Positions 24,128 to 36,620 of a DNA stretch of 64,000 nt are shown piece by piece. A program made the translations under genes and the position numbers. The notes beneath the pieces are model-generated. The model was not told where the DNA came from and did not search any database. It saw only the letters and a program-made list of their open reading frames with translations. This stretch comes from Beta vulgaris subsp. vulgaris (taxonomy: Eukaryota > Streptophyta > Magnoliopsida > Caryophyllales > Amaranthaceae): positions 58,952,593-59,016,592 of the forward strand of contig NC_079205.1 of NCBI RefSeq assembly GCF_026745355.1, read 5' to 3'. How positions within the stretch are numbered: the stretch's first letter is position 1; each line of letters begins with the position of its first letter.

Positions 24128-27100
24128 TCACCTGGTTTTGAGATGCCGTAACTTGGGAACGTCTTTCTCAGATTGATCAAAAACTCTATGATTATTATCA
24201 TATCGATCAGCGTCACTACTTTCTTTTCCATGTCTTGGAGACTTCTTTTCATCTTCAGACTCACTGCTGCTTTCGGAACTCGAAGAACTTGAACTCTGCT
24301 GTTGTTCTTCTTGTTGCTGTTGTTGTTCTTGTTGCTTTTGTCTACCATCTGTAGCAGCAGGAAGTGTCTGATTATTATTGTCTGAACCACTATTTTCTCC
24401 CTCGGGTTTTCTAGTTCCATTTTTCTTTGTGCTTAAGCTCGGTTCCTTAAATGTTACAACCGGCTTTCTTCTCCGAGAACCCGTATTTTTTTTGGGCGAA
24501 GATCTCCTGCTACTTCCATGTTTTGATGATTTATTTCCAGCATCAGATTTCATGCTGCTGTCATTACTTTGAGCTGAATATAAACTGTAATTAGCACTGG
24601 AATCTACTGAAATTTCTAGATCTTCAAGCTCTGTAGTTTCAGCATCATCATAATTGGTATTCTCACCTCCACTATCTGAGTCTGATGAGTAACTGCTTTG
24701 TTCCTCTGAATTATCAGAGCTGTGTCTTCCATCTGAATCTTGGTGTTCACTTTCTCTTCCTGAATATCGACTACTACCAACTTTCTCTTCCATTGAATTC
24801 TCAGAACTTCCTTCAATACGTCGATCAGAAATACTTTCATCTTCACTCTCTGAACTCTCACTATCTTCACTGCTTCTACTTTCATCTTGAACTGATTGGG
24901 TTGGTTTATTCTGATTAGTCTCAGGTTCATAGTGCATCTTCTGCTCTGATGGTGGAGCGTAAGCATTTTCTGTTGGGGCCGGAGAAGGGGTAGTAATTGG
25001 TTGAGGTATTGCGAGGAAACTAAGAGCCGCAACAACATCACCAATTAAGGGGCGGACAGATGGTTCTTCTTGAAGGCACATTGCACAAATTCCAACAGCT
25101 TGGTTTAGACTTGTCACGGGAAATTCTCTATTTAGACGAGGATCTGCTAAATCTGGAAATCTTTTAGGCTCCCTAAATATCGGTTGTGCCTGATAACACA
25201 GTTACAAATAGGTCAGATCAGGAAAGTTGCAGCAAATATCGTCAAGTGAAATGCTTTTGACTTATTCTGTGTCTCATCTTATACTTCATTGTCTCTCGTT
25301 TTACCAATAACATATACATCTCATTTGGTTAGCGATATTAATTGGTGGTAATAATAGTAATGCAGTTTTGGTTAGATTTCTAAAGGAATTTTCATGTCAA
25401 TATCCATAGTATTGTTATTTCATCCCAAAACATCTCTATTCTTCCTAAATATATTACCATTCATTACTACTTGGAAAGATGGTGTTGAATATGTTCGAAG
25501 AAAACTCATGTTTAGGGATAAAGTTTCACTACTATGGATGTTAACATGATATTTTCTAGCAAAATTACAAACTCGTTACTGTTACTACCATGTATTACCA
25601 CATACCGACGCACTGTTAGAATTTAGATTAGTGATTTGACAAAAATTAAGTAGAGATGGGATACAATAGTGATAGAATGAACTTACCCATGTAACTAGAT
25701 TTTGCTCATCATTCGGTCGAGTTGTGTCAATGGCTTTTCGTCCCGTAAGAAGCTCTAACAATACCACTCCAAAGCTATAAATGTCAGATTTTAGTGTAAG
25801 CTCACCACCACTTGAGTATTCTGGCGCGGAGTAACCATAAGTTCCCATAACCCTTGATGTTGGATTTATCTTACCTCCACCTGCTCCAAGCTTGGCAAGA
25901 CCAAAATCAGAGAGTTTTGGTTCATAGTTTTCGTCTAGTAGAATATTCGAGGGTTTTAGATCACGATATATTATAGGGGGATTGGCTTTGTCATGTAAAT
26001 ATTCGAGTCCATTGGCTGCACCAGAAGCTATTTTCATTCTCGTGAACCAATCCATTGGCTTCTTGTCAGGATCATCACCTGCAAATTGCAGAAATTCCAC
26101 AAGAAAAATGACAGTAACCATCAGTGTGAACCCTGCAGATGATTCTTTACATATGAGCTGCATTATTTCTCAAACATTAAACATGAGATTGTTGTAACTT
26201 CAGTTGTTGTGAGATCCATAAGTGTTCTCTCTTGTTAGATATCTAATTGTTAAAACCAAGAGATTGTTTAGTTATGTACTAAAATCAGGCACTTTCCTCA
26301 AAAGAAATGAGGCACATTACATGCTACCTCAACCAACAGGAACCTATGGTACTAGGACACTATGTTGAGGTGTCAAACTAGGATGTTTCTTTAAGAAAAT
26401 CTCATGTTTTTGATAGAGAACAAAGTGTCAAATATTCCTAACCAAATGGGAATTTAAGGTGTAATGAAAAGTCCGAGTAACATAGCAAAGAAAAAATAAC
26501 GTTCATGAAAGCAACAAACACCAGAAGAAAGCGAAGGCTATTTACCAAACAAATGATTCTCTAGAGATCCCATCTGCAAATATTCATATACCAAAAGCCT
26601 CTGATCTCCATCAGCACAGTAGCCAATGAGACTGACCAAATTCGTGTGTTGAATAAGACTGAGCATCAAGACCTCAACAAGAAACTCCTTATTTCCTTGC
26701 ATTCCATTCCTATCTAGTTGCTTTACAGCCACAACCTTCAGCAACCACCAGTAATTAAGGTCACCAATCAACAAGATAAAGGTAACAAACATAGAAAACA
26801 AGAAGGTGAATCTAAAACACAAATTACCTGGCCACTAGACTGAAGTTTCCCTCTAAATACTCTTCCGAATCCACCTTCACCTAATAGGCATTCCTGCCGG
26901 AAATTCTTCGTTGCCATGGCCAGCTCCCGAAAGTTGAAAGTTTGTGCTGCAATAAGGTCAGTGAAAGAAGTGATCATTTACTATATTATCTAACCTTGAT
27001 CTCTAAACTATATAACCATATAACTCGTTTGAGCATAGTTTAAAGGACAATTCAGGTTCATTTAGAAACACAAACCTAGTACATTACAGTCCCAGCAACT

Positions 27101-27695
27101 TTAGCATAAAAAATGGCTGAAATAAAAGTTATAGCTTTAAGGCTTGTGCAAAGTTGTTTAGAATCTTCATTGCTAAATCCCAGAGCTTGTCTTCTGTCAA
27201 GTGGTTTGACCAAATATTTTGGTCAAACCAATTAACTTTTTACCTTTGTTCTCTGAACTTCTGAGTTATATTTTGAAGAACTATATAGCTTTTTACCTAT
27301 TCTTTGTAACTTTTGTTGCTCTTTAGCTAAGTTTTTACTATCAAATTGTCTAACTTTGTCATTTACCCACAAAACATGTTGCATAGATATCAAACAATTC
27401 CCCCTCCCAAATAATCCAAAATGTCAACAAAGAATTTAGTACAATCCCAATTCTGTTAGAAGATCTTTGTTTCAAATCTATACAATAAAATCCATTTTGT
27501 ACCATGAAGTTTCAGCCTAATTGACTTTTAGTCTTTTACCATCATTGTTGAGGGAGGTTGTAAAAATGGGGTACCTTTAGAGGAAGAAGCAGCCGCTTCT
27601 TTGGCGGCGTCGATTGCGGCTGAATTCTTTGAGGGTGGTGGTTGAGGATCAGCGTCTTCGTCGTCGTCTTTGTTGAAGCACGGTAGGCAATTCAT
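24128..27695 (-). CDS. Receptor-like cytoplasmic kinase, RLCK-VII/PBL class with long acidic tail
   Basis: Minus-strand exons 27575-27695, 26828-26946, 26546-26735, 25687-26078 and 24128-25189 encode 627 residues. The start MNCLPCF offers two cysteines for S-acylation but no Gly-2 for myristoylation. The kinase runs from about 42 to 332: [17 protein letters not shown]-loop GEGGFGRV (63-70), VAVK lysine 85, [23 protein letters not shown] with Arg182-Asp183 (an RD kinase), DFG at 201-203, SAPEY to 231, and the LADPRL and [13 protein letters not shown] blocks. All catalytic residues are present, so it should be active. Such kinases relay signals from plasma-membrane receptor kinases. Residues about 333-627 form a disordered Ser/Glu/Asp-rich tail with a Gln run and a basic patch (SRRRKP). 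From memory this fits the PBL27 or LIP1/LIP2 branch; which one is uncertain. Confidence 0.92.
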
Positions 27696-28949
27696 GTCGA
27701 AAACTCAAAGCCCTGATCCCCGTTTTTGTTATTGTTATTGTTATTGTTGTTGTTGTTCACAATGTTGATGATTTTTCTTTTATCTCTTTGAGAGAAAGGA
27801 AAAATCCTAGAAACCCAACAACTCAAATTCATCCAAAAACAACCAAAATGCCTCTAATATTTCACAATTCTAATTACCATCATTTATCATTACCACTATT
27901 AACAAATCAAAATTCCATCAAAATTCACAACCCACAACAAAAAAAAGTCAAAAAAATCAAATCATCCTTGCAAAAGAAAACTCATATGTTTCTTTTTAAG
28001 ATGATTGTGGGTGTCCTCCGGCGGCGGCGAAGAAGGACACCGTTATAGCAATCGGAATCAATGAAGAAGAGAAGAAATACATTTGACAAAATTATATTGA
28101 GGTTGAAAAAATGCCCAAAAAATTGGGATGAGAAAAGACTCAGTTGTTTTCTTTCTCCTGTAATTTTTTTTTTTCCTTAGGAATTTTTTTTAGGAAATAA
28201 AGCTCAGAAAAATGAGGAAGATATGAGTGGACTCTGGTGGTTAGACATGCATGCACGCTCTGATTGTCTTCCTGGTCATATCTTTTGGTATAATATAAAG
28301 TATTGATTGATAATATATGGTATTTGGAGCCAAACTAAACCGTTGAGATTCAAAATTCTGGTTATTCTTAACGGCCTCCCACTCTTTCCCCACTAGGAAC
28401 CCCCGCCCTTTTATATGTATTTTTTTCCTTATTATAAGGAGTAAAATTTTAAGATATCCACTATTGTTAAGTGTATGGGAGGTCTATCGATTTAGGACAG
28501 TGATTATTGTATTATGGCGTCTTAATTTCGAGATAAGTTTGTTATCGTTTTTAGGTTAAGGTGGTGGAGTAGTGGGATCATTTCCTACCTCGTATTCCTG
28601 AGATTTAGGGATCAAATCGTATGAAACTCGTTTGAGGAATTCTGCTTATTTCTCCCTTAAGTGAGCACTTTTCGTCTTATCTTAAAAAGTATATTAGTAC
28701 TCCATTCGTATCAATTGTTATAGTTTGTCTTTCACATATGTAAATAAGCCACTTTGACCATTACTTTCTCAGTTCGGTCCAATTAAGTCCAAAAGAACAA
28801 AGCCTCAATATAAGTGATTTATACGTATTAAGACATATTTATTTTAACTGATTTATTGTTATTGATTCCCTAACTTTCCTTTTCCTGTGCAATTAACTAG
28901 TAAACTTTATTTTGATTTAAAATTATCTTCATCCTTAATTTATTTTTTA
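27696..28949. other. Upstream region of the kinase gene
   Basis: The first ~300 bp contain the likely 5' leader and promoter of the kinase on the minus strand, including a TTGTTATTG microsatellite at about 27728-27755. Near 28700 a half MITE end (ACTCCATTCGTATCAATTG) suggests a decayed Stowaway element. Nothing else was recognised. Confidence 0.45.
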
Positions 28950-29085
28950 AAGAGTAAGGAGAGTTCACTTGCAAAAAAGTGAAGAAATTAAATCCTTCTT
29001 GCAAGAGGTGAAAATCAAACCTCCTATCACACGGGTAGAAGAAGGTCTTATAACTACTAGACCAACCTTAATCTTTTAATTTTAT
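28950..29085 (-). repeat. tRNA-derived SINE-like fragment
   Basis: Read on the minus strand, GGTTGGTCTAGTAGTTATAAG is followed after about 30 bp by AGGAGGTTTGATTTTCACC. These resemble box A and box B of a tRNA-derived SINE. Borders are approximate. Confidence 0.5.
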
Positions 29086-29402
29086 ACTTAATGCCACTCT
29101 CTCTGTTTCTTTTCTTTTTTATAGAACACTCCCTATATTCTTAATTAGTTATTAAGCCTTACACAATTGTGGAGGTATTTTCTCAAGTTCCTAACCGATA
29201 TGAATATAGGATGAGATCCTCTATAGTCTCCGTTTAGCAGCTGAAATGTTAACTTTTTCACTTCATAATTAAGAGGCTTTCGACAATATTTTAAAAAAAA
29301 TATTATATTGAGAGCGTGATATGATCGAGAATTACAGGGGACTCATTTTTCCCCCTTATTGGATGCGAAAATTAGAAACAAATGAAAAAAACTCGTAATC
29401 TA

Positions 29403-29744
29403 GGGTCCGTTTGGTAGAGTGTAAAACGTTTTCCTTGAAAACTATTTTCCTATTTTACATTGTTTGGTTTGGTGTAAAATATTAAAATGTAAAACTTGGG
29501 ATGGAAAACCATTTTCCACCCCATTGAAAACATTTTCCCCCAAAATTGGGAGGAAACATTTTCCACCACTCCTCTTTGTACATTCCTTTTACTACCTCTT
29601 TCATTTTCCTTGTTTTCCATCATTTTTCTTACATCGAACCAAACAACGGAAAACTAATTTTGGAATTGTGTTTTCCATTGTAAATTGTTTTCCATGAAAA
29701 TCATTTTACACTGAAAATGTTTTACGCCCTACCAAACGGAGCCC
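29403..29744. mobile_element. Tourist-like MITE, family 1 copy a
   Basis: The left end GGGTCCGTTTGGTAGAGTG and the complement of the right end (GGGCTCCGTTTGGTAGGGCG) are inverted, followed inward by GTAAAACGTTTTCC-type words. A second copy lies at 42523-42872. Length is about 342 bp with no coding capacity. The flanks share only CTAG, so the exact border is uncertain by a base or two. Confidence 0.75.
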
Positions 29745-29876
29745 TAGTTTCATCGTGTGTGAACAATGTCATTTCTTATTTAACCATGTTAAGTTCCAAA
29801 ATTAGAAAATAAATTCAATGAAAGAGAACACACCCTTCATGCGAAAAAATATGTATAAGGGCAGATTCTATGTAGT

Positions 29877-29972
29877 CCAACATCGAAGATCCACAGATCA
29901 GTCGTGGACTCGTCGGTCGTGGTTCCAACATGGAAGATCCCCAGATCAGTCGTGGACTCGTCAGTCGTGGTT
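29877..29972. repeat. Direct tandem repeat, two 48-bp units
   Basis: Unit 29877-29924 and unit 29925-29972 both start CCAACAT, then GGAAGATCC or CGAAGATCC, then CAGATCAGTCGTGGACTCGT. They differ at only a few positions. No function is evident. Confidence 0.85.
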
Positions 29973-30398
29973 AGGCATTCCAGCCCGAAAATTATCACAC
30001 AAAACAGAACTCGAATAAATACTAATCCTAACAATCTGATCAATACCAAAAACATTCCCTAATCTAACGTTTGTTGCCCCAAACTCAATGGCCATGACAT
30101 GATATCAAACAAAAGAATCTGCGATATCATTTATTTACCAATGCAGAGATGTGGTACAGATTCAATTAACAGGCAATGGAAGTAGTTAGAATATAGATAA
30201 AGTTCACACATAACAAGTTTGCATATTATCAATTGAAGAACAAAGTTCCACATCGAGTAACCCCAACCATTCATGAACACAGTAATTGAAAGAGTTTTAA
30301 GACATTATCATTTGATATACATCAGATAACCTGACATGAAAACTGATCAACTTCTTATCTTCTTAGAATGCATACATACAACCATCAGAATAAGTAGA

Positions 30399-33300
30399 TC
30401 ATTTCTGGATGTGAGGAAAACATGCAGTGATGTCATGTTTTGGATGTTTAGCTTCAGCATGCTCTCGGCATTTCACCTCTGTAGTTGTACACATAAATGT
30501 CTGCATGCATACCTTGCACTGCATTCAACACTCAAAATTGTTACAATCATGTTAAAACCAGCAAAGAAAGCTTCTAATTTATTTAGAGTGCTCGAAAAAG
30601 ATTTAACAGTAGCATCCATCAAATAAGTTCACCCAAAAAAAAAAAATGCCATAACTTGACAATAATTACAATATTTGACACAGGAAATATAACAGTTCAA
30701 TCTCTCTCCAGGGTTTAAAAGGTAAGAAAAAATTAGGGGGGATTCGGTTCACAGAAGGGAAATCAAAGGAAAAGAAAACAAAAACAAGGGCAAAGGAAAC
30801 AAGGAAAGACATTGTTATTTGGTCAAAATGATGAATGGATTCTAATTCCTTTTCAAATAGAGATATGAACGGTGAAGAGAGTGAGGGAAAGGAAAAGGAA
30901 CAGAAGGGGGCTAATGTGATACAGGTAAGTAAATTGAGAAAACGGAGAGAAACGACAAGGGGTTAATATTAACTGGTGAGGATAGAGAGGTGGGAAGGGA
31001 AGGGGAGTGACAGATGAGAAGGAGAGGAGAAGCTCCAAAAGCTATACATGAGTGTCTGACCAAGGCAACTGATTGATGCTGAAAAATCTGGATTTCGACA
31101 GGGTGGAGGACAATACAGGCCAGGTGATGATGGTAAGTTGGGGAAGAAGAGGTGGATACTTATTAGGGTGTTGAGGTAAGGATGATTGGCACCCACGAGA
31201 GGTGGGCATGTGGAGGTAAGGATGGTGGCAGAATGGGCACCAACGTGAGGTGGGGGCCGAGGGGTATTGACTGTTGAGCAAAGGCATATTGGCAATGGGA
31301 GGAGATGAGAGCTCAATTTCTGAAAGTTGGGGAAAAAGGAAAAACCCTTTGTTGAGGGGTGGGGGAATAATGGAGGCGTTTAAGGTAACTCCATTAAGGA
31401 AAATGTTAAGAAAAACACACTCACACACAGAGAAAATCAGGAGAACAATTTGCTTTTCCTTTCTTGAATCCCCCTATTCAAAACAAGCAGCAGCAGCTGC
31501 AGACTCCTAGAATCATCGGTCCCCCAATGATACGAAGAAAAAGGTGTCAATTTGATAGAGCCGGTGCAATTATATATAGACTATACATCTAAATCATAAG
31601 ACATATTAGGCATAAATTGTATTCAGCATTACAAATGAATTAACATATGCACACAAACCATTCCAAGTGCTTACAAAGAGCAGCATATGGAAATATCTGC
31701 ATTCTGCCACAATTGTGGAAGATATAGCATTAAGTTGTAGTCAGACCAAATTCTAAAGGAAAGAGGCAAAGCACAATGTATAAATGCAAATTAGAAACAG
31801 CTCAATATTATTATCAGTGTTGAACTTAGTTCACAATTCCAGATGACTCCTTCAAAGTATGGAAAACTAGTGGCAAGGGATCAAGTTCTCCACATCTCAC
31901 ATATATATCTGAAAACAGCACATACAACTATAAAAGTTCAATTGTTCAAATAAGCAACCATGGTATTTGTTTATTGGATTACAGATAGATGGATCCACTC
32001 ACTAAGTTAGTATGTTACTCATAAATTCCAAATTCCGAATTTTCCTCCAATATCAAGATGTCCACCTTCTTCAAATTTATCAAAGAGTAACAACATCAGC
32101 ACAACATACCCCTCCAAAGCAACAATACGAGAAAACACAATATTGCTTATTCCCTCTTAAAACCCAAATTACTTTCATTTAGCCCCAAAATCACAAATAC
32201 TCCGACAGTCACAGGTGATCTAATTCAGTTTCACTCAAAAAGTAGGAATATACATCATTAGGGTCAAAGAAGGGGAGGCGGAAACCCAGTCTCTACAAAC
32301 CATGTGCAGCCTTCTTTATATATATTTATATTAATATATACTCCCTCCGGTCTTTATTAGTTTACCCGTATTCCTTTTTGGAATGTCCCTTATTAGTTTA
32401 CCCCTTTCTTTTGTTTCTATTTATGAAATAGGACCACTAACTTTTCATCACACATACATTCAACTTTAATATAAAATAATAGTTTCTCTTTCTTTCTATG
32501 ACCCACAACATTATTTCTCCTACAACTCTATGCAAAAGAAAGGGATAAACTAATAAAGACTAGAGGAAGTATAATACATGTGTGTGTACGTGCATGCATA
32601 GAGAGAGAGAGAGGGGGGGTGTGGGAGTGTTTTAATGGTATATTAGGATTTGTATTTGCAAAAGAAAAATACAAAGATTGCTATTAGCTCAATAAATAAT
32701 GATATTATTACATATTACGATTATTCTCTAAATGATTCTATCATTACTAACACCCAGGATGCACTTCTGTGCTTGTTAGCATTTACCATGTTTTAGTCTC
32801 TATTGGCATCCCTAATTCTGACTTCTCCCCATATCACAGCATCATTAAATCTAGAAATGTCTTAACCATTCATCATCTAGACATTTACCAAAAAAACCTA
32901 CACCCTTTTCTTAAAGTCGGTTATTTAAGAGGGGGGGTAGGAGAGGAGTTGGATGCAATTAAAGAAGAGTATTTTCATATGTGATAGCTAGTTAGCTACT
33001 ATGATATGGTCAGATGAAGAACAGCAGATATGGAGACGGATACTAAGTGAACATATTGGTGATTTATAAAATTATAACATGGAGCTTTTTGAAAATTACA
33101 ATTGCCAAGTTCAAAAGCACTATTAACCTCAACCTAAATGAACGAAAAGTTACCGCAACATAAATATAAGCGAGAAACTTTGCTCAAACATAACATACAT
33201 ATCATATGAGGTCCTTGAATCTATGAATATAATTCAGATCGCAAAACCAAATTTCTGCAAATTCAAGTATGTTAGCTCTAAATTAACTACATAATAAAAT

Positions 33301-33817
33301 TAGACTCCTCAACGCAATGAATCATAAAAGATCAGCCAAAATAAAAACAAAGCAGCTAAATTATTACAAAGAAGCTGCTGAACACAACATCAATATTAAC
33401 AGTGATTTATTCCCACTAATTCAGTCATCATTATCACACTGCTCTATAGTACAAAATTATTTCAACCTGATAAATTAAGTCAAAAGATTAACAGCATAAA
33501 ACGAAAACGATTATACGAACTCAAGATTTATACCTGGATACTCATGGCTTTTTTATTAGTATCTAGTTGGCTTCCTGCACCATATCAAACGATCCATCAT
33601 ATATAGTTCATATAAAAGCTCAGTTTATTGAGATAAAATTAATTTCGTACTATAATTTCAATTTGAAAGCAAAAAGATTACGAAAAAATTAGCCAATTTT
33701 CGGAGAGATTAACGAGAAATATATAAAAAGAAAAAAAAGAAAACCTTTAGAAGCCTTATTCTTCTCCAAGTTTCTCTCACGAGCAGTCTTCGATTTCTGA
33801 GCGTTGCCTCCTCCCAT
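30399..33817 (-). CDS. Small zinc-finger protein of the At2g23090/ZNF706-like family
   Basis: Three minus-strand exons, 33745-33817, 33534-33574 and 30399-30518, join in frame to a 77-residue protein; the Arabidopsis relative has about 78. The N-terminus MGGGNAQKSKTARERNLEK is the basic SERF-like 4F5 segment. Exon 2 gives GSQLDTNKKAMSIQ, and exon 3 begins CKVCMQTFMC and ends with CREHAEAKHP and ACFPHIQK. Cys-x2-Cys followed by Cys and His residues forms one zinc site. The biochemical role is not established for the plant family. Intron 2 is about 3.0 kb, some 13 times the coding length, and hosts a Stowaway MITE. All splice sites are GT-AG and no frame break is seen. Confidence 0.9.
32341..32569. 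mobile_element. Stowaway-like MITE in intron 2 of the zinc-finger gene
   Basis: Ends CTCCCTCCGGTCTTTATTAG and the complement of CTAATAAAGACTAGAGGAAG are inverted and flanked by TA on both sides. Length is 229 bp. Confidence 0.9.
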
Positions 33818-34015
33818 GTTCACAATCGATCGGAGCAGAGAAAACCCTAATTCTCGATAATTTTGAAGATGTGAGACAGTGAGAGGAGTTAGGTATTGGG
33901 AATTTGCTATGAATAGGGGTCTGCGCAAGTTGCAACGCTACGCGGTTGGGTGGACACGATGGAGATGTGGGTCACTTGCCACTATGGATTATATAAATAC
34001 TACACATACCACAGT

Positions 34016-34623
34016 TAGGAATGGTAATGGGTCGGACTTTGATCGGATTATGCATAATTCGACTCCGACCCTACAAGAAGTCGGATTTTAAATCTGAGTC
34101 CGACTCCGACATCCGACTCCGATCCGACTTAAAATTCGAACACCCGACTTCGACTCCGATCCGACTTAAAATCCGAACATCCAACTTCGAATCCGATCCG
34201 ACTTATTTTTTGCCCATTTTTAATAATGGAGTAGTCTTCTATAATACAATAATCTAATCATTATAATTTATTCTAATAATCATATGGAAATCTTATATAG
34301 TACAAATAATCTAAATATTACTATTATTTTTAACAATCATTTCTTCAATGAAAAAATCATATATAATATAATTGGCTGAAAGTCAAAGTCAGTTTATACA
34401 TAAATAATACATTAATATAAATAAGAAAAAAGGATTGATTGACTCAAAGTCGGAGACGGATTCGGATGTCGGATTATTTTTGAGATCCGACTCCGACCCT
34501 CCTCCGACTCGGAGTCGGACTTTTTAAACGGAGTCGAATTACTTTTTTGTCGAAGTCGACTCGGATTTTTTCCTTCGGATCGGAGCAGATTAGGGTCGGA
34601 TTCGGACTGGATTGCCATCCCTA
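34016..34623. mobile_element. hAT-like element with arrays of a TCCGACTCCGAC-type word
   Basis: Ends TAGGAATGGTAATGGG and the complement of CCATCCCTA (TAGGGATGG) are inverted. Flanking octamers ACCACAGT (34008-34015) and ACCATAGT (34624-34631) agree at 7 of 8. About 180 bp inside each end is filled with degenerate copies of GTCGGA or its complement (for example GACTCCGACATCCGACTCC at left and CCTCCGACTCGGAGTCGGAC at right). The centre is AT-rich and non-coding. Eight-bp duplications and subterminal arrays are typical of hAT-derived elements. Confidence 0.8.
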
Positions 34624-34667
34624 ACCATAGTTGGTCGTATAAGACACCGCCTACTTTTAATCTAAAA

Positions 34668-34933
34668 CTAATTATCAGGCTCGGGCTATGCATCGAGTAA
34701 GAAAAAATTTCTTTTATTAATATTGTACTTTAAAATGTTAACACTAAATACAACTTGGTCTAGTGGTTAAAACTTTAATATATATGAACCTGAGGTCACA
34801 TGATCAAATTATATACTATGTAATTTCCAATTTATTTATTATACATGAATTACGTAAAGTAAAACGCCCCTAGGGAGAGCGCCATATTGCATCATTACTT
34901 GTTTAGGAACTTCTTTTAATATATTTATATAGA
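34668..34933 (-). mobile_element. Helitron-like short element, copy a
   Basis: On the minus strand it starts TCTATATAAATATATTAAAAG and ends with GCCCGAGCCTGATAATTAG just before T. This matches the TC start, a GC-rich hairpin, and a (mutated) CTAG end inserted between A and T. Copies b and c lie at 43236-43529 and 43735-43949. A tRNA-like piece (CTTGGTCTAGTGGTTAAAAC) is carried inside. Confidence 0.7.
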
Positions 34934-34969
34934 TTAGGCGTGGCCCGAGCTCAATAGTAAGAAGAGATC

Positions 34970-35110
34970 GTGACTATCTTTCTAAATACAGTGACTATTT
35001 TAATATATTTAGTGACCATTTTAATTTATTTAGTGACCATATTAAGCCATTCGGTAATCATATTTTTAATTCATTTAGTGACTGATTTAATCCATTTAGT
35101 GACCAGTAAA
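34970..35110. repeat. Degenerate tandem TTTAGTGACC repeats
   Basis: Five or six diverged units of roughly 24 bp carry ATTTAGTGACCATTTTAATT-like sequence. A shorter relative lies at about 43655-43725, also beside a Helitron-like copy. Confidence 0.6.
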
Positions 35111-36265
35111 CCGTTTGGTAAGGTTGTCGGGATTTTTTTAAAAAAATATTTGTTATAGTTCGAGATTATAAGGGAAACAATAGAAGGAGAAGAGAATATA
35201 CGACTATGGTGCGACCGTGCGAGATGCTTAGGAATAGTATTGGGTAAAAGGGAGATGGAATGGGCTTATTAGAAAAATATAGGCTTTGGTTTGTCTAATT
35301 ACCCTCTAATCTAATACTTTGTGAATACTCTCTGCATCATTTACCTAAACTACACCTAAAATCTCATCGTCAATTACAGGGGTCATGGTCGAATTTCTAA
35401 AAGCACGTACCTCACCCAAACGGCCAAAGATCACCAGGCCAGAAAAAACTCGTGCATGTCACCTCCAAGAACATGCCAGAAGTTCACTACTTGGGGTGGT
35501 CAGCACGTATGAGGTGTAATCACATAATTGTTAAATGTTAATACATGGATGGATCTAAAAATGAACCCGAAACAATAACTAAACTCTATTAGTTACACTA
35601 CCGTACTTTGTAGCGGCATTGATAGATAACTTCCTTAGGTTAAGTATCGTTAGAACTTAGAATGCTCACAACTCGAGTCTCGAGTTCAAATCTCGCTAAT
35701 CCACTAAACTTCTGTTGCTTTTTTTCAATCTGGGTTCAAATCCGTCCTACACAATACAAAATGTCTGGGTTCGCCACTGCTTTATGTCATACTTCGTGTG
35801 TTTTTTTTTGAACTGTAAATATTTAAGTATCACATAAGAATTTTAAGATGAGAGAGATAGAGATTTATGTAATCTTTTTGAATTTGTGATACTGTAGTTA
35901 AAGAAAATCAACTTTTACATATACTAATAACTCAACTTAACAAATAAAAAATTGGTCAAAAACGTATATCAAAATTGTGCACAATCAAACCGGCAAGTTA
36001 AAAGAAACTACTGGAGGAATTTAATTTTCTCGATTTATTTAACTAAACTTAATAAAACTTTAATGAATAGGGTGTGAGAATTTACTATTTATTATTATAA
36101 CTTACTAAAATTTATTGAAATTTATATTAGAAAATCAAACCTTAAACTTATTTTTTTTAAAAGGTGAAGACACCCTAAATTAGTTGGTACTCCTTTCTCC
36201 TAAAATTTTACCTATTTACTTTTCTTTCTTTTTTTCTCTAGTTTGAAGACTATTGATCTTTACTA
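35111..36265. other. Gene-poor stretch with a SINE-like piece
   Basis: Near 35640-35720 the order GGTTAAGTATCG ... CGAGTTCAAATCTCGC looks like degenerate tRNA-type A and B boxes. The rest is AT-rich and shows no recognisable coding sequence. Confidence 0.4.
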
Positions 36266-36473
36266 CTTCCTCCGTTTCTTTTTACTCGCTACACTTCTCA
36301 TTTTACGGACTCCTAGGCAATTTTTGGAGAAGAGAGAGGTAGAGAGTAAAAAGAAAAGGGACCCATGTGGGAGGAGAGAGATAGAGAGAGTTTATTGCCC
36401 AAAAAAAAGTGTAGCAAGTAATGTGAAACTTCCTATAATGGAAAGTGTAGCGAGTAAAAAGAAACGGAGGAAG
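36266..36473. mobile_element. Stowaway-like MITE
   Basis: CTTCCTCCGTTTCTTTTTAC at left and the complement of GTAAAAAGAAACGGAGGAAG at right are perfect inverted ends, flanked by TA on each side. Length is 208 bp. The near-perfect ends suggest a fairly young insertion. Confidence 0.9.
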
Positions 36474-36620
36474 TATTTTTATTTAAGCAAAATTTGTCTA
36501 TAATGCGGGTGCACCAAACCGCCCCAACTACGGTTTATAACCGAAACATCTCAAAGTACGAACCTGGTACAATCCACTATAATTAAGCAGAAATCAGAAG
36601 TAATCTCTAGCATACATGGA

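Noticed and set aside
24616..25044. 142-codon frame opposite or beside the kinase tail
   Set aside because: It is an out-of-frame shadow of the Ser/Glu/Asp-rich tail of the kinase, which has the coherent reading.
30853..31428. Overlapping open stretches of 61-128 codons on the minus strand
   Set aside because: They lie inside the large intron of the zinc-finger gene, show only Pro/Ser/Leu-rich low-complexity wording, and have several overlapping frames of equal length.
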